DNA from: an uncultured Cytophagales bacterium
GTDB taxonomy: Bacteria > Bacteroidota > Bacteroidia > Cytophagales > Cyclobacteriaceae
Assembly: GCA_913057175.1 (NCBI GenBank)
Contig: CAJXNP010000014.1
Span: 1 to 64,000, forward strand
Direction of reading: 5' to 3'
Length of the DNA stretch: 64,000 bases
In this document: piece by piece, positions 37,421 to 45,593 of the stretch
How the letters are laid out: the number at the start of each line of letters is the position of its first letter
Position numbering within the stretch: position 1 is the stretch's first letter
Notes under the pieces: generated by a model
What the model saw: only the letters and a program-made list of their open reading frames with translations
Database searches by the model: none
Told to the model about the DNA's origin: nothing
Program-made: the position numbers and the translations under genes

Positions 37421-38134
37421 TTAACGATATACCCCCGTTAGTTCAAAAGTTTCATATTTGGAATCGAGCAGTTTTCCATTTTCGCACTTGAGGATCCTTC
37501 CAGGATGATTGGTGACAAGATGATGATCATGAGTTGCCATGAACATGGCGGTTCCGCTTTTGTTTATTTCCTGGAATAATTTAAAAATACCCTCCGAGAC
37601 ATCCGGATCCAGGTTTCCAGTAGGCTCATCGGCAATGAGAACAAGGGGTTCATTGAGCAACGCCCTGGCAATGACAACTCGTTGCTGTTCTCCGCCACTG
37701 AGCTGATGAGGCATTTTGTTTCCAACGGAACCCAATCCAACTCTCATAAGTACATCTGTGGCACGGGCTTTCATTTTTGATTTATCTTTCCACCCTGTTG
37801 CTTTCATGACAAAATGAAGGTTTTCGTCTACCGATCGATCCTGGAACAATTGAAAGTCCTGGAATACAATTCCCAGTTTTCTTCTTAACAATGGAATTTC
37901 ATTCCTTTTGATCCTGCGCAAACCAAATCCGGCAATATCGATATCACCTAACCGCAATGGCAGATCTGCATAGAGGGTTTTGAGCAGGCTGCTTTTTCCA
38001 CTTCCTGTCCGGCCGACGAGGAAAACCATTTCTCCTTTTTCAATCTCAAAGTTGACATCATTCAATATGACATTGTCTTCCTGGTAGATAGAAGCTCCGT
38101 TTGCCTTAATGATAGGATCGTTTGAAAATGACAT
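37421..38134 (-). CDS. ftsE: FtsE-like ABC transporter ATP-binding protein
   Basis: A 237-residue ABC ATPase. Walker A is VGRTGSGKSSLLKTLYAD, the signature is LSGGEQQRVVIARALLNEP, and Walker B is LIADEPTGNLDPDVSEGIF. The D-loop and switch His (FMATHDHHLV) are present. Sequence and size best match FtsE, which with FtsX couples peptidoglycan hydrolases to division. No FtsX gene is adjacent here, so assignment to FtsE rather than another MacB-like ATPase is probable but not certain. A 70-residue gene precedes it by three bases on the same strand. Confidence 0.85.
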   Translation of the reverse strand: MSFSNDPIIKANGASIYQEDNVILNDVNFEIEKGEMVFLVGRTGSGKSSLLKTLYADLPLRLGDIDIAGFGLRRIKRNEIPLLRRKLGIVFQDFQLFQDRSVDENLHFVMKATGWKDKSKMKARATDVLMRVGLGSVGNKMPHQLSGGEQQRVVIARALLNEPLVLIADEPTGNLDPDVSEGIFKLFQEINKSGTAMFMATHDHHLVTNHPGRILKCENGKLLDSKYETFELTGVYR

Positions 38135-38137
38135 GTG

Positions 38138-38350
38138 TTATAGTTCTAATTTTTGAACCTTTCCAAATGGAAGTTCTTCGATCATCTTAATAAAATCTTC
38201 TTCTTTCAGTTCAATTCCCAGTCTGTCCAAACGACTTTTGATCGACCGCCCTTCGCGGTAGCTAAAATAGCCAACAAGATTAAAGTCTTCATCTCTCAAT
38301 TGTATATAATTGGGGATTTTATTTTTTCCTTTAACTTTTATGATGTACAT
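38138..38350 (-). CDS. Conserved small protein of unknown function
   Basis: A 70-residue protein: an N-terminal beta-rich segment (MYIIKVKGKNKIPNYIQL), an aromatic/acidic middle (FNLVGYFSYREG) and a C-terminal helix ending in FGKVQKLEL. No family is recognised, but a single-domain soluble fold seems plausible. Its stop is three bases from the FtsE-like ATPase start, so the two are co-transcribed. It lies just downstream of the SRP RNA on the same strand. Confidence 0.7.
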   Translation of the reverse strand: MYIIKVKGKNKIPNYIQLRDEDFNLVGYFSYREGRSIKSRLDRLGIELKEEDFIKMIEELPFGKVQKLEL

Positions 38351-38406
38351 AGGCTATTTTGGTAATACGAATTTATACAGCATGGAATGGAAATAAATCA
38401 AAAAAG

Positions 38407-38502
38407 AAGGCAAACCAGCATCGCACCGCTACAACCGTCTACCCTTGCTTCCTTCCGGACCTGGGGGAGTTCGACAGGAGCTGGTCGTACCAGTTTGCCT
38501 TC
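38407..38502 (-). ncRNA. ffs: Signal recognition particle RNA (small bacterial type)
   Basis: On the minus strand the conserved apical sequence AGGTCCGGAAGGAAGCA is present, the binding site of Ffh. A ten-base perfect closing stem (GAAGGCAAAC with GTTTGCCTTC) joins the ends. Length is about 96 nucleotides, like other short SRP RNAs. A TAACTTTG promoter box lies immediately upstream at 38504-38511. Exact ends are inferred from the stem. Confidence 0.92.
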
Positions 38503-38503
38503 G

Positions 38504-38511
38504 CAAAGTTA
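38504..38511 (-). promoter_or_regulatory. Putative -7 box of the SRP RNA gene
   Basis: The minus strand reads TAACTTTG, matching TAnnTTTG, directly before the SRP RNA closing stem. A TTTTC sits near the -33 position. Confidence 0.6.
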
Positions 38512-38579
38512 AGTAGATTTTAATTCTATGAAAACGATTGATAATAATTAGTAAATAATAATTAGCTCCATCGACCAGG

Positions 38580-38729
38580 TTAGTCGAGGAGCGTGCTTTG
38601 ATCTGTATCATCTCCGATGTTCAGATCATCATCTTCGGGCTCGAAATCGAGTTTTAGATCATCCATTTCAAGGGTGAGTTCAGACTCAAAATCCTCCAGC
38701 CCAAAGTCTTCATTTTCAAAGTACTTCAT
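38580..38729 (-). CDS. Very acidic 49-residue small protein
   Basis: A short open reading frame on the minus strand from an ATG at 38729 to a TAA at 38580. The product has 20 Asp/Glu in 49 residues and only two Lys and no Arg, a net charge near -18. It reads as repeated short acidic-hydrophobic units (NEDFGLEDFESEL, DDLKLDFEPEDDD). The even spacing of Phe and Leu among acids looks selected rather than random. It lies 78 bases upstream of the SRP RNA 5' end on the same strand. Function unknown; a disordered binding peptide is one possibility. Confidence 0.6.
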   Translation of the reverse strand: MKYFENEDFGLEDFESELTLEMDDLKLDFEPEDDDLNIGDDTDQSTLLD

Positions 38730-38867
38730 GGTATTAGATTTAGGTTGAAAAATGAAAAGAAAAAATTAATTGAGATTTAAGTCAAAAAAATCGAAATAAT
38801 TTCAATCGATTATACGACTTAAAAGTAAATCGGATGAAATTGTTTCGTTAATTTTTTATTAATGATT

Positions 38868-39341
38868 TTAATAAATGTCATCAGACAGTTGCAATTCCCC
38901 GACCTTTGGTAATTGAATTTTTTGTAATAACTGTTTTTCTAAAAGACCCGCCCATGTTTGAAGGTAAATAATGACGTCTTCCCGCTTGTTGTGCATAAGG
39001 TTTTTTCTGTCTTGAGGTAGTCTTTTCAATATTTTCCTGTCAGAAAGTTTTTCAAGGTTTTTCAGGTCTTCAATTGACAAACCTGCATTGAGCATGGTGT
39101 AAATTAGGTCATCCATCGCCAGTCCACTTGTTGGACAAAAATCGTCACACTGATCATTCCAGTCGCCCATTCTTTTCATAGCTCTTTCGTGAATTTCCTG
39201 TTTGGATAGCCTGGATAATTCCTGCGCCAGATTTCCGCAGTTGCAGGCTCCCATATGGCCCCACATATATGGCGCTCCATCTCGTAATTTTCTCGCGGTG
39301 TTTCTCAAAGCTATGATCAATTCAGCATTGGGTTTGGCCAT
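38868..39341 (-). CDS. Conserved hypothetical protein with cysteine motifs
   Basis: A 157-residue soluble protein, mostly helical. The N-terminal third holds APYMWGHMGACNCGNLAQ, followed by NDQCDDFCPTSGLAMDDL. The CxC and CxxxC pairs about 35 residues apart could bind metal or form disulfides. The rest is basic helices with IEDLKNLEKLSDRKILKRLP. I do not recognise a named family. It is divergent from the THX gene (61-base gap). No signal peptide, so it is probably cytoplasmic, which argues for metal binding. Confidence 0.75.
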   Translation of the reverse strand: MAKPNAELIIALRNTARKLRDGAPYMWGHMGACNCGNLAQELSRLSKQEIHERAMKRMGDWNDQCDDFCPTSGLAMDDLIYTMLNAGLSIEDLKNLEKLSDRKILKRLPQDRKNLMHNKREDVIIYLQTWAGLLEKQLLQKIQLPKVGELQLSDDIY

Positions 39342-39402
39342 GACTCTTTATTTTAATGGAAATTATTTATAATATAATAACTCGATGTAAAAAACAAATG
39401 TT

Positions 39403-39534
39403 ATGGGAAAAGGCGATAAAAAAACCAAAAAAGGTAAAATAGCCAAAGGTACTTTTGGTGTGAGAAGACCTAAAAAGAAAACAGATTCAGGTTCGAACAA
39501 GAAAAATGAGCCTAAGTCAAAAACGAAGAAGTAA
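39403..39534 (+). CDS. 30S ribosomal protein THX
   Basis: A 43-residue, extremely basic protein. The N-terminus MGKGDKKTKKGKIAKGTFGV is the THX signature, where GDKKTKKGKI and KGTFG are the rRNA-contacting residues at the top of the 30S head. The tail is Lys/Ser/Asn-rich and disordered. The ATG follows AAACAAATGTT with no strong Shine-Dalgarno, as usual in this phylum. A hairpin terminator follows within ten bases. Confidence 0.9.
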   Translation: MGKGDKKTKKGKIAKGTFGVRRPKKKTDSGSNKKNEPKSKTKK

Positions 39535-39539
39535 CAAAA

Positions 39540-39570
39540 AAGGAGGCTTTTGTTGAAACACCTCCTTTAA
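39540..39570. terminator. Bidirectional terminator between THX and the MFS gene
   Basis: AAAGGAGG and CCTCCTTT form an eight-base stem around a 14-base loop containing a short inner TGT/ACA pair. On the minus strand a TTTTTTG run follows, ending the MFS transcript. On the plus strand it lies just after THX with a weaker T-run. Confidence 0.7.
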
Positions 39571-39600
39571 TCTGTTTTATTAATCATTAGCCAGATTTGA

Positions 39601-40809
39601 CTAGTCAGGTTTATGTTTTTTTTGCCAAAAGAAAACTATTAAAAATGCTACAATAAGAATGGTTGGTATGATCGCGATATTTAATAGCGTAGCCTGGCCA
39701 GCAGCTAGTTCCAGTGATTCTCCAGTAAGCCCTTCTTCACTAAGGGATTTTCTATGTCCCTCTATCCAACCGCCTATGATTGGTTGAAATATTGAAAGGC
39801 CCAGCATTCCTACCCCGCCTATCAGGGACATTCCCAAAGCTCCCGTTTTTGGTAAATATTCTGCAACAAAAGAAATCATGTTTGGCCAGAAATAACAAAC
39901 TCCTATGGCAAAAAGTATTGCTGCCACATAAACCATAGCGCCTGTTGCAATACTCATCAGAAATATGGCGATGGCGGATATGATCGCTGATCCTAATAAA
40001 ACACCGGTGATGTTTAGTCTATGAATGAGTGGGCCTGCAAACAATCTTCCCAATGCCATCAAGCCTGTTACCAAAGCTAATACTAACAACGGTTGTGCCC
40101 CTGAATTAGCCAAAATACGTTCTACCCAAGATTGGGTTCCCAGCTCTGTTGTGGCGGTTAGCGCCATGCATATCAGCATAAACCAGTAAATAGGGGAAGA
40201 GAAAATGGCCTTGATATTTCCGGAAGTGGTTACAGTTGTTTCTTTTGGTGGTTCAGGAAATTTTTGTCCCAGGAATAGAAAAAAGTAGATCAAAGCCGGA
40301 ACATACATAATGGTCAGTTTCATTTGCCATCCACCTCCCATATTAGCGACCAAAAGAGCAAGAACAGAGCCTATTGCGATTCCTCCCGGAAACCATACAT
40401 GAAACCTGTTAAGCATAACCGCTCTTTTTTCAGTATACATTGCGGCGATCATTGGGTTATATGCAGCTTCTACCATACCATTTCCAAAGCTTATGAAGAA
40501 AGTTGAAAAAAACAGTGTGTAGAAACTGTTAGAAAGAATGGAGAATGTAATACCAAGTATATGACATACAAATGCAATATTCCCGATTTTTCTTGGCCCT
40601 AACGAATTGTATAATGGTCCACCAACCAATGTAGCAATTGGAAAGCCGAAAATACCCATGAAATTGATCCAGCCCAGCTGCGAGTCGTCAAGGCTCATAT
40701 CCGATACCAGGTCATTCATTATTCCAGCACGAATTCCAAAAGCAAAAGCTGTTGTGAGTAGAGCAAAACAACTTGCTACAAACAGTCTCCCTTTATTAAT
40801 ATTCTCCAT
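39601..40809 (-). CDS. Major facilitator superfamily transporter
   Basis: A 402-residue integral membrane protein with about twelve hydrophobic helices. Typical MFS loop residues are present (NSLGPRKIGN between helices 2 and 3, and GRLFAGPLIHRL in the second half). The N-terminus has FGIRAGIMNDLVSDM and NFMGIFGFPIATLVGGPLY, like the sugar/fucose-type MFS proteins of Bacteroidota. The substrate cannot be read from sequence. A GH2 glycosidase gene lies about 230 bases upstream on the same strand, so a sugar is a reasonable guess. Confidence 0.9.
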   Translation of the reverse strand: MENINKGRLFVASCFALLTTAFAFGIRAGIMNDLVSDMSLDDSQLGWINFMGIFGFPIATLVGGPLYNSLGPRKIGNIAFVCHILGITFSILSNSFYTLFFSTFFISFGNGMVEAAYNPMIAAMYTEKRAVMLNRFHVWFPGGIAIGSVLALLVANMGGGWQMKLTIMYVPALIYFFLFLGQKFPEPPKETTVTTSGNIKAIFSSPIYWFMLICMALTATTELGTQSWVERILANSGAQPLLVLALVTGLMALGRLFAGPLIHRLNITGVLLGSAIISAIAIFLMSIATGAMVYVAAILFAIGVCYFWPNMISFVAEYLPKTGALGMSLIGGVGMLGLSIFQPIIGGWIEGHRKSLSEEGLTGESLELAAGQATLLNIAIIPTILIVAFLIVFFWQKKHKPD

Positions 40810-41014
40810 AGTTTAAGATTAAGTTAATTCTAAAAATTAATTCAAGTGATCTAATAGCATTGTTTGGAACACAAAAGTTCAAAATATAGGATTATTCTTC
40901 TTGTGATGTATAATATTCAACAGAAATTTTATTCTTTTTTGCGGATTCTAAAAAGAAAAAGCTGAATGTGAGAATGGCATTAATTGAAAAATCCCAAATG
41001 TCTGAACGATCATA

Positions 41015-41037
41015 TTTTACTCAGCATTAGAGTAAAA
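41015..41037 (-). terminator. Weak hairpin after the GH2 gene
   Basis: TTTTACTC and GAGTAAAA form an eight-base stem with a seven-base loop four bases after the GH2 stop. It is AT-rich and lacks a good T-run, so terminator function is tentative. Confidence 0.35.
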
Positions 41038-41040
41038 CGA

Positions 41041-42870
41041 TTATTCAACAGTTTCATCAAAATGCTTGAATAGATTTTTGTGTGCCTTCTCCAGTTTTTT
41101 GGGATTGGGCTTAAGTTCTATCCTGTCATAGGTGAAAAGGCCATTTATTTCACTCTCTACATCAGAAATTTGGGTGTAAATTGCGCCCCCAAGTCCCTGG
41201 TCGATTAGAACATGTAATTTTTCGATGTACTCAATGTATCGTTTTTCCAGATCACTTCTGGAAGTTAGATTCTGGTATCCCCAGTTTTCTTTATCGGTAA
41301 ATGTATGTCCCTCTACAGGCAACCCCAACCCGCCGTATTCACCAATAACTGTCACCCTGGAACTATCAACATGTGGCAAAATCGGATCGGGATAATGATG
41401 AAAATCCAGAATATCACCCACACCAAAAAAATTGCCACCGCTTGGACTATCCAAGAGGCGGGTTGTATCCATTTCATTCACCCAATCAAAAATTTCTTTA
41501 GTTTTAAATTGCCCCCACCCCTCATTAAACGGAACCCATGCTATGATGGAAGGGTGTTCACTATTTGCTTTATAAATAGCTTCAAATTCAATTTTGTATT
41601 GTGATTCAGAGGCAAATTCCCGATCAATTTCTTTGAAATCTATACCGCTTGGTGGCTCCCATTCGGCATGTTCGTCCCCGTTAGGCATATCCTGCCAGAC
41701 CAGCATCCCTAGTCTGTCACAATGATAATACCACCTTTCTGGCTCTACCTTTACGTGTTTTCGTAACAAATTAAATCCCATTTCTTTTGCCTGAAGGATA
41801 TCAAATTCAAGCGCTTTGTCTGAAGGAGCGCTGTAAAGTCCTTCAGGCCAGAATCCCTGGTCAAGCAATCCCAGCAGAAAAATGGGTTGGTTATTCAGGT
41901 AAAATCTTTTGAACCCGTTCTTGTCATTTTTTACTTCAATTTTTCTCATTCCAAAATAGCTGGTTACGCTATCTATGAGATTTCCTTCCCTAAGAAGCTT
42001 TAGCCGAATGTCATATAAAAATGGTTGCTCAGGAGTCCACAATTGAGGATTATCCAATTTAAAATGAAAGGTTTCTTCGACAGGTTTTACATCAGACTTT
42101 AGGACTCTGCTTCCTGCTCCAATCTGGCAAATGATTGAATCACCAGCAACAGCCTGGAAAGTGGTGGGAATAATGGTGATAGTAGAGTCATCCACGTTAG
42201 GAATATTTTGAATGTCTTTGATGGATGCCCACATGACAGGTTCAATCCAGACTGTTTGCCATACTCCGCTGGTGGGGGTATACCAGATTCCTTTTGGATC
42301 AAGATTTTGTTTGCCTCGAGGCTGGTAGGATTGATCGGATGGATCCCACACTTCTATTTCTATTTCCTGTCTGCCTTCCTCTTTCATTAAAAAAGTTATA
42401 TCAACCGTAATTGGATCATAGCCTCCGCGATGAGTACCGGCTTTTTCCCCATTGACATAAATTGTTGTTTCCCAATCGGAAGCACCAATATGAAGAAGAA
42501 TGTATTTATACGACCAATCCTCAGGAATGACAAAATCCCGCTTATACCAGATTTTTTCGTCGGGTGTAATTTTTCGCTTTAATCCCGACAGGGATGATTC
42601 GGGAGGAAAAGGAACCAATATCTGGTTATCGTAATTGGCAGGTTTTGAAGCTTCCTTTGGCTTGATTGTGAATTTCCACAAGCCATTTAAATTCATCCAG
42701 TCTTTCCTGACCATGGTTGGTCTTGGATATTCATGGTGAACATTGTAAGGATCCAGATTTTCTCCCCATTCTGTGTATAACCCATCTTTTACAGGGAACC
42801 ACGCAACTGTTTGACTAAACATGGATTGTGAAAGAAAAAAAGCAAGAAATAGTAATAAATATTTCTTCAT
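41041..42870 (-). CDS. Glycoside hydrolase family 2 protein
   Basis: A 609-residue exported enzyme with a signal peptide (LLLFLAFFLSQSMFSQ). A sugar-binding jelly roll follows (WYKRDFVIPEDW, LHIGASDWETTIYVNG), then an immunoglobulin-like domain, then the TIM barrel. The acid/base Glu is in WVPFNEGWGQF and the nucleophile Glu in VIGEYGGLGL. Family 2 includes beta-galactosidases, beta-glucuronidases and beta-mannosidases; the specificity is not determined here. Length is that of the shorter Bacteroidota members without the extra C-terminal domains. The MFS gene lies downstream on the same strand. Confidence 0.93.
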   Translation of the reverse strand: MKKYLLLFLAFFLSQSMFSQTVAWFPVKDGLYTEWGENLDPYNVHHEYPRPTMVRKDWMNLNGLWKFTIKPKEASKPANYDNQILVPFPPESSLSGLKRKITPDEKIWYKRDFVIPEDWSYKYILLHIGASDWETTIYVNGEKAGTHRGGYDPITVDITFLMKEEGRQEIEIEVWDPSDQSYQPRGKQNLDPKGIWYTPTSGVWQTVWIEPVMWASIKDIQNIPNVDDSTITIIPTTFQAVAGDSIICQIGAGSRVLKSDVKPVEETFHFKLDNPQLWTPEQPFLYDIRLKLLREGNLIDSVTSYFGMRKIEVKNDKNGFKRFYLNNQPIFLLGLLDQGFWPEGLYSAPSDKALEFDILQAKEMGFNLLRKHVKVEPERWYYHCDRLGMLVWQDMPNGDEHAEWEPPSGIDFKEIDREFASESQYKIEFEAIYKANSEHPSIIAWVPFNEGWGQFKTKEIFDWVNEMDTTRLLDSPSGGNFFGVGDILDFHHYPDPILPHVDSSRVTVIGEYGGLGLPVEGHTFTDKENWGYQNLTSRSDLEKRYIEYIEKLHVLIDQGLGGAIYTQISDVESEINGLFTYDRIELKPNPKKLEKAHKNLFKHFDETVE

Positions 42871-42953
42871 AGAAAGGCTATTGGTTTGGATTTGTACAAT
42901 ATTAGTTAAATGTACAATTAAATTGAAACAAGTATAGACGGATTGCTCGATGA

Positions 42954-44510
42954 TTACTTTATCACCAGGTTCTGATGAGTTTCGCGGAGCAGATCATTAA
43001 CGGTCTTGACAGGGTTAAAGGTGATGACAGGAACCTCGACAAAAAGTGTATTCCAGTCAGACATAGCACCGTTCCATAACCCGGGAAGTTCCTGTGCTTT
43101 CAGCTCTTTTCCACTTTTTGACTTTTTGGAAATGAAACCTGTGTCAGGATCTACATATTTGGTGAGATCATATTTTTTTCCCTTATAGTCTTTCACTCCC
43201 AATACGAGATCAACCGGGTTGAAATGAGTAGATGACTTTAGTATATCTTTTTGATTTCGATCTTCGGAATCAATTTGAGAAGACTCCGCTATTTGCAGGG
43301 AAATGGTGCCATCGGAGTTTTTAGCAAAAAATGGTCCTCCGCCAGGTTCCCCTTCATTCTTAACCATTCCGCAAATCCTTATTGGGCGATTAAGTTTCGA
43401 TTTCAGAAAAGTAACTTTTTCATCATCCAGATGGAATTCCGGAATATCCTGAATGTTCAATGTGTTTTTCAGAAAATCAATTATTTCATCTGTTTCAATT
43501 TCCTCTTTTTTAGGATTTTCGAGCTGCTTCATGTATTTGAAAACCTTTTCCTGAATTTCGAGGAGCTTTCCTCCAAGAATTTTCTTAAAGCTAACGGTTG
43601 TTCCCTTGAGCGCGTCGGGAACGACGTTATCAATATTTTTCACAAAAATCAGATCGGCATCAATGTCATTCAGATTTTCAATCAATGCTCCATGCCCGCC
43701 TGGTCGGAATAATAACTGACCATCTTCATCTCTGAATGGTTCATTTTTCATGTTGACAGCAATCGTATCAGTCGAAGGTTTTTGGATGGAGTAGTCAATA
43801 GAAAAATTGACATGAAAAGTCTTTTCATAGATTGACAGGACATCCTTAATTTTCTCTTCGAAATTTTGCTGGTGCTCAGGTGAAACTGTAAAATGTATGC
43901 TCACTTGGTCTGAGTCATGTTTTCCGTAAAGAGCTCCTTCTACCAAATGCTCCTCCACAGAAGTCCGAGTATGGTCAAAATAAGCGTGAAACTCGAGTAA
44001 TCCTTTTGGAAGGTTACCATAGTTTAATCCATCTTCATCAAGGAGAGTCCTGAGAATATCTTTATATTTTCTTTTCAGCAGGCCTTCCTCTATGGTCAGA
44101 CCTTTTTTCTCATATGCTTCCTTTAGGGAATTAAAAAAGGCAAAATCTGTGATGTTCTTAAAAAATGTATAGACAGATTTATATTTTTCGTGGTTTACAA
44201 ACTCTTCATAGCCCTGGTCATCATCAGAGTACTTTTCAACAAATTCGTAAAGGTCCTTGAACATTCGGCTGGCTGCTCCGGAAGCAGGTACAAACTTTAC
44301 GACTGAAAGTTTCTTGATAGCCTGATGGTATATTTCTGTGTAGGATTGCTCCTGGTCTTCATCCATGGAAAGTATTCCATCATCTACTGTGGCTGGCTTA
44401 CTTAATTTCAGGTATGGGAATCCTTTTTTGAAATTTTGAATTTGCTTTTCGACAAGTGGCAAACTTGATCCTCTGGATTCTATCTGTTGAAGGTCGCGGT
44501 CGGAAAACAT
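42954..44510 (-). CDS. DUF4301 family protein, nucleotidyltransferase-like
   Basis: A 518-residue cytoplasmic protein of the DUF4301 family. Three segments recall UDP-glucose pyrophosphorylase (UGPase). These are VPASGAASRMFKDL (residues 74-87, like a nucleotide-binding Gly-rich loop), FRPGGHGAL with FVKNIDNVVPD (268-299, like the GHGD and NxDN parts of UGPase), and TFNPVKTVNDLL (497-508, like the FxPVK..xDLL motif). No function has been proved for DUF4301, so a sugar-nucleotide pyrophosphorylase-like activity is my inference. It is flanked by GH2 and prephenate dehydrogenase genes on the same strand, with gaps of about 80 and 130 bases. Confidence 0.85.
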   Translation of the reverse strand: MFSDRDLQQIESRGSSLPLVEKQIQNFKKGFPYLKLSKPATVDDGILSMDEDQEQSYTEIYHQAIKKLSVVKFVPASGAASRMFKDLYEFVEKYSDDDQGYEEFVNHEKYKSVYTFFKNITDFAFFNSLKEAYEKKGLTIEEGLLKRKYKDILRTLLDEDGLNYGNLPKGLLEFHAYFDHTRTSVEEHLVEGALYGKHDSDQVSIHFTVSPEHQQNFEEKIKDVLSIYEKTFHVNFSIDYSIQKPSTDTIAVNMKNEPFRDEDGQLLFRPGGHGALIENLNDIDADLIFVKNIDNVVPDALKGTTVSFKKILGGKLLEIQEKVFKYMKQLENPKKEEIETDEIIDFLKNTLNIQDIPEFHLDDEKVTFLKSKLNRPIRICGMVKNEGEPGGGPFFAKNSDGTISLQIAESSQIDSEDRNQKDILKSSTHFNPVDLVLGVKDYKGKKYDLTKYVDPDTGFISKKSKSGKELKAQELPGLWNGAMSDWNTLFVEVPVITFNPVKTVNDLLRETHQNLVIK

Positions 44511-44638
44511 AGAATTTAATTCGAGTTGTGGGACTTCTGTTTTGGTGAATATATTTCAGAATTGTGAAATTAATTATTCAAATAGTACAAAAGCAAGTCT
44601 TAACCCATCTTTTTTATACAATTTTTTATTAAAATCGT

Positions 44639-45499
44639 CTAACTCTTGTTTTCAATTCCAAATAATACCCTTCTGATGTCATTTGCTTTCTCCATCAAAT
44701 GGAAGGATTGATCCGAATTATCGGATTCTATTACTTTTTTAAATTCCTCCAATTGTTGAATATAAGCACTCAGAGCTTCTAGTACGTTTGAATTGTTTTG
44801 TTTAAAGATAGGTGCCCACATAGCCGGAGAGCTTTTAGCCAGCCTCACAGTTGAGGAAAATCCACTACCGGCCATTGTAAAAATATTCTTTTCGTTTTTT
44901 TCTTTTTCCAGTACCGTTAGCCCAAGGGCAAAGGAGCTAATGTGACTGAGGTGTGAGACGTACGCAATATGCCGGTCGTGTTCTTTGCTATCCATATGGC
45001 TGATGTGCATTTCCAGCTGTTTGAATAGCCGTTCAACTTTTTCTACAGCATCTGTATCACTTTTATTTTTATCACAAATGATCATCATTTTGTGTTTGAA
45101 TAGTGCTGAAAAAGCTGCTTCAGGCCCTGAGTTTTCTGTACCGGCCATTGGATGACAGGCAACATATCGTGATCGTTTTGGGTGCTGACTTGCCGTTTGG
45201 CAAAATAGGTCTTTTGTAGACCCCAGGTCTATCAATACTGCATCATTTTTCAATCTATCAAGCGAATCGATAATTTGAGAAGCAATTATATTGACCGGAG
45301 TGGCCAGAACAATTAAATCAGCTGTTGTAGTGGCAATTTCAAAATCCACCAGTTCATCCACTAAACCTAGTTTCATTGCAGTTTTTGAATGATGATCATT
45401 TAAATCATATCCAATAAAATAATGAGATGGATCTACTGATTTTATGCCCAATGAAAAAGAGCCTCCGATGTGGCCCAAACCGATAATTGCAATTTTCAT
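44639..45499 (-). CDS. tyrA: Prephenate dehydrogenase
   Basis: Oxidatively decarboxylates prephenate to 4-hydroxyphenylpyruvate for tyrosine synthesis. The 286-residue protein has an N-terminal NAD-binding fold (IIGLGHIGGSFSLGIK), LIVLATPVNIIASQI, DLGSTKDLF, the catalytic-region ACHPMAGTENSGPEAA, and the helical domain with HDRHIAYVSHLSHISSFAL. No chorismate mutase or ACT domain is fused. It lies 95 bases downstream of an aminotransferase gene on the same strand; the pheA and DAHP synthase genes often grouped with these are not in the window. Confidence 0.93.
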   Translation of the reverse strand: MKIAIIGLGHIGGSFSLGIKSVDPSHYFIGYDLNDHHSKTAMKLGLVDELVDFEIATTTADLIVLATPVNIIASQIIDSLDRLKNDAVLIDLGSTKDLFCQTASQHPKRSRYVACHPMAGTENSGPEAAFSALFKHKMMIICDKNKSDTDAVEKVERLFKQLEMHISHMDSKEHDRHIAYVSHLSHISSFALGLTVLEKEKNEKNIFTMAGSGFSSTVRLAKSSPAMWAPIFKQNNSNVLEALSAYIQQLEEFKKVIESDNSDQSFHLMEKANDIRRVLFGIENKS

Positions 45500-45593
45500 C
45501 TGTATGTTTTTCTATTTTTAAAAGCCAGATGGAATTCACCAATAAAGATTTATTCTTTTAAGAAGGTTATGAATAAATTTTTGATGGCTCATT

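Noticed and set aside
43251-43712. 153-codon plus-strand frame opposite the DUF4301 gene
   Set aside because: Aromatic-rich shadow translation of the other strand with no coding evidence.
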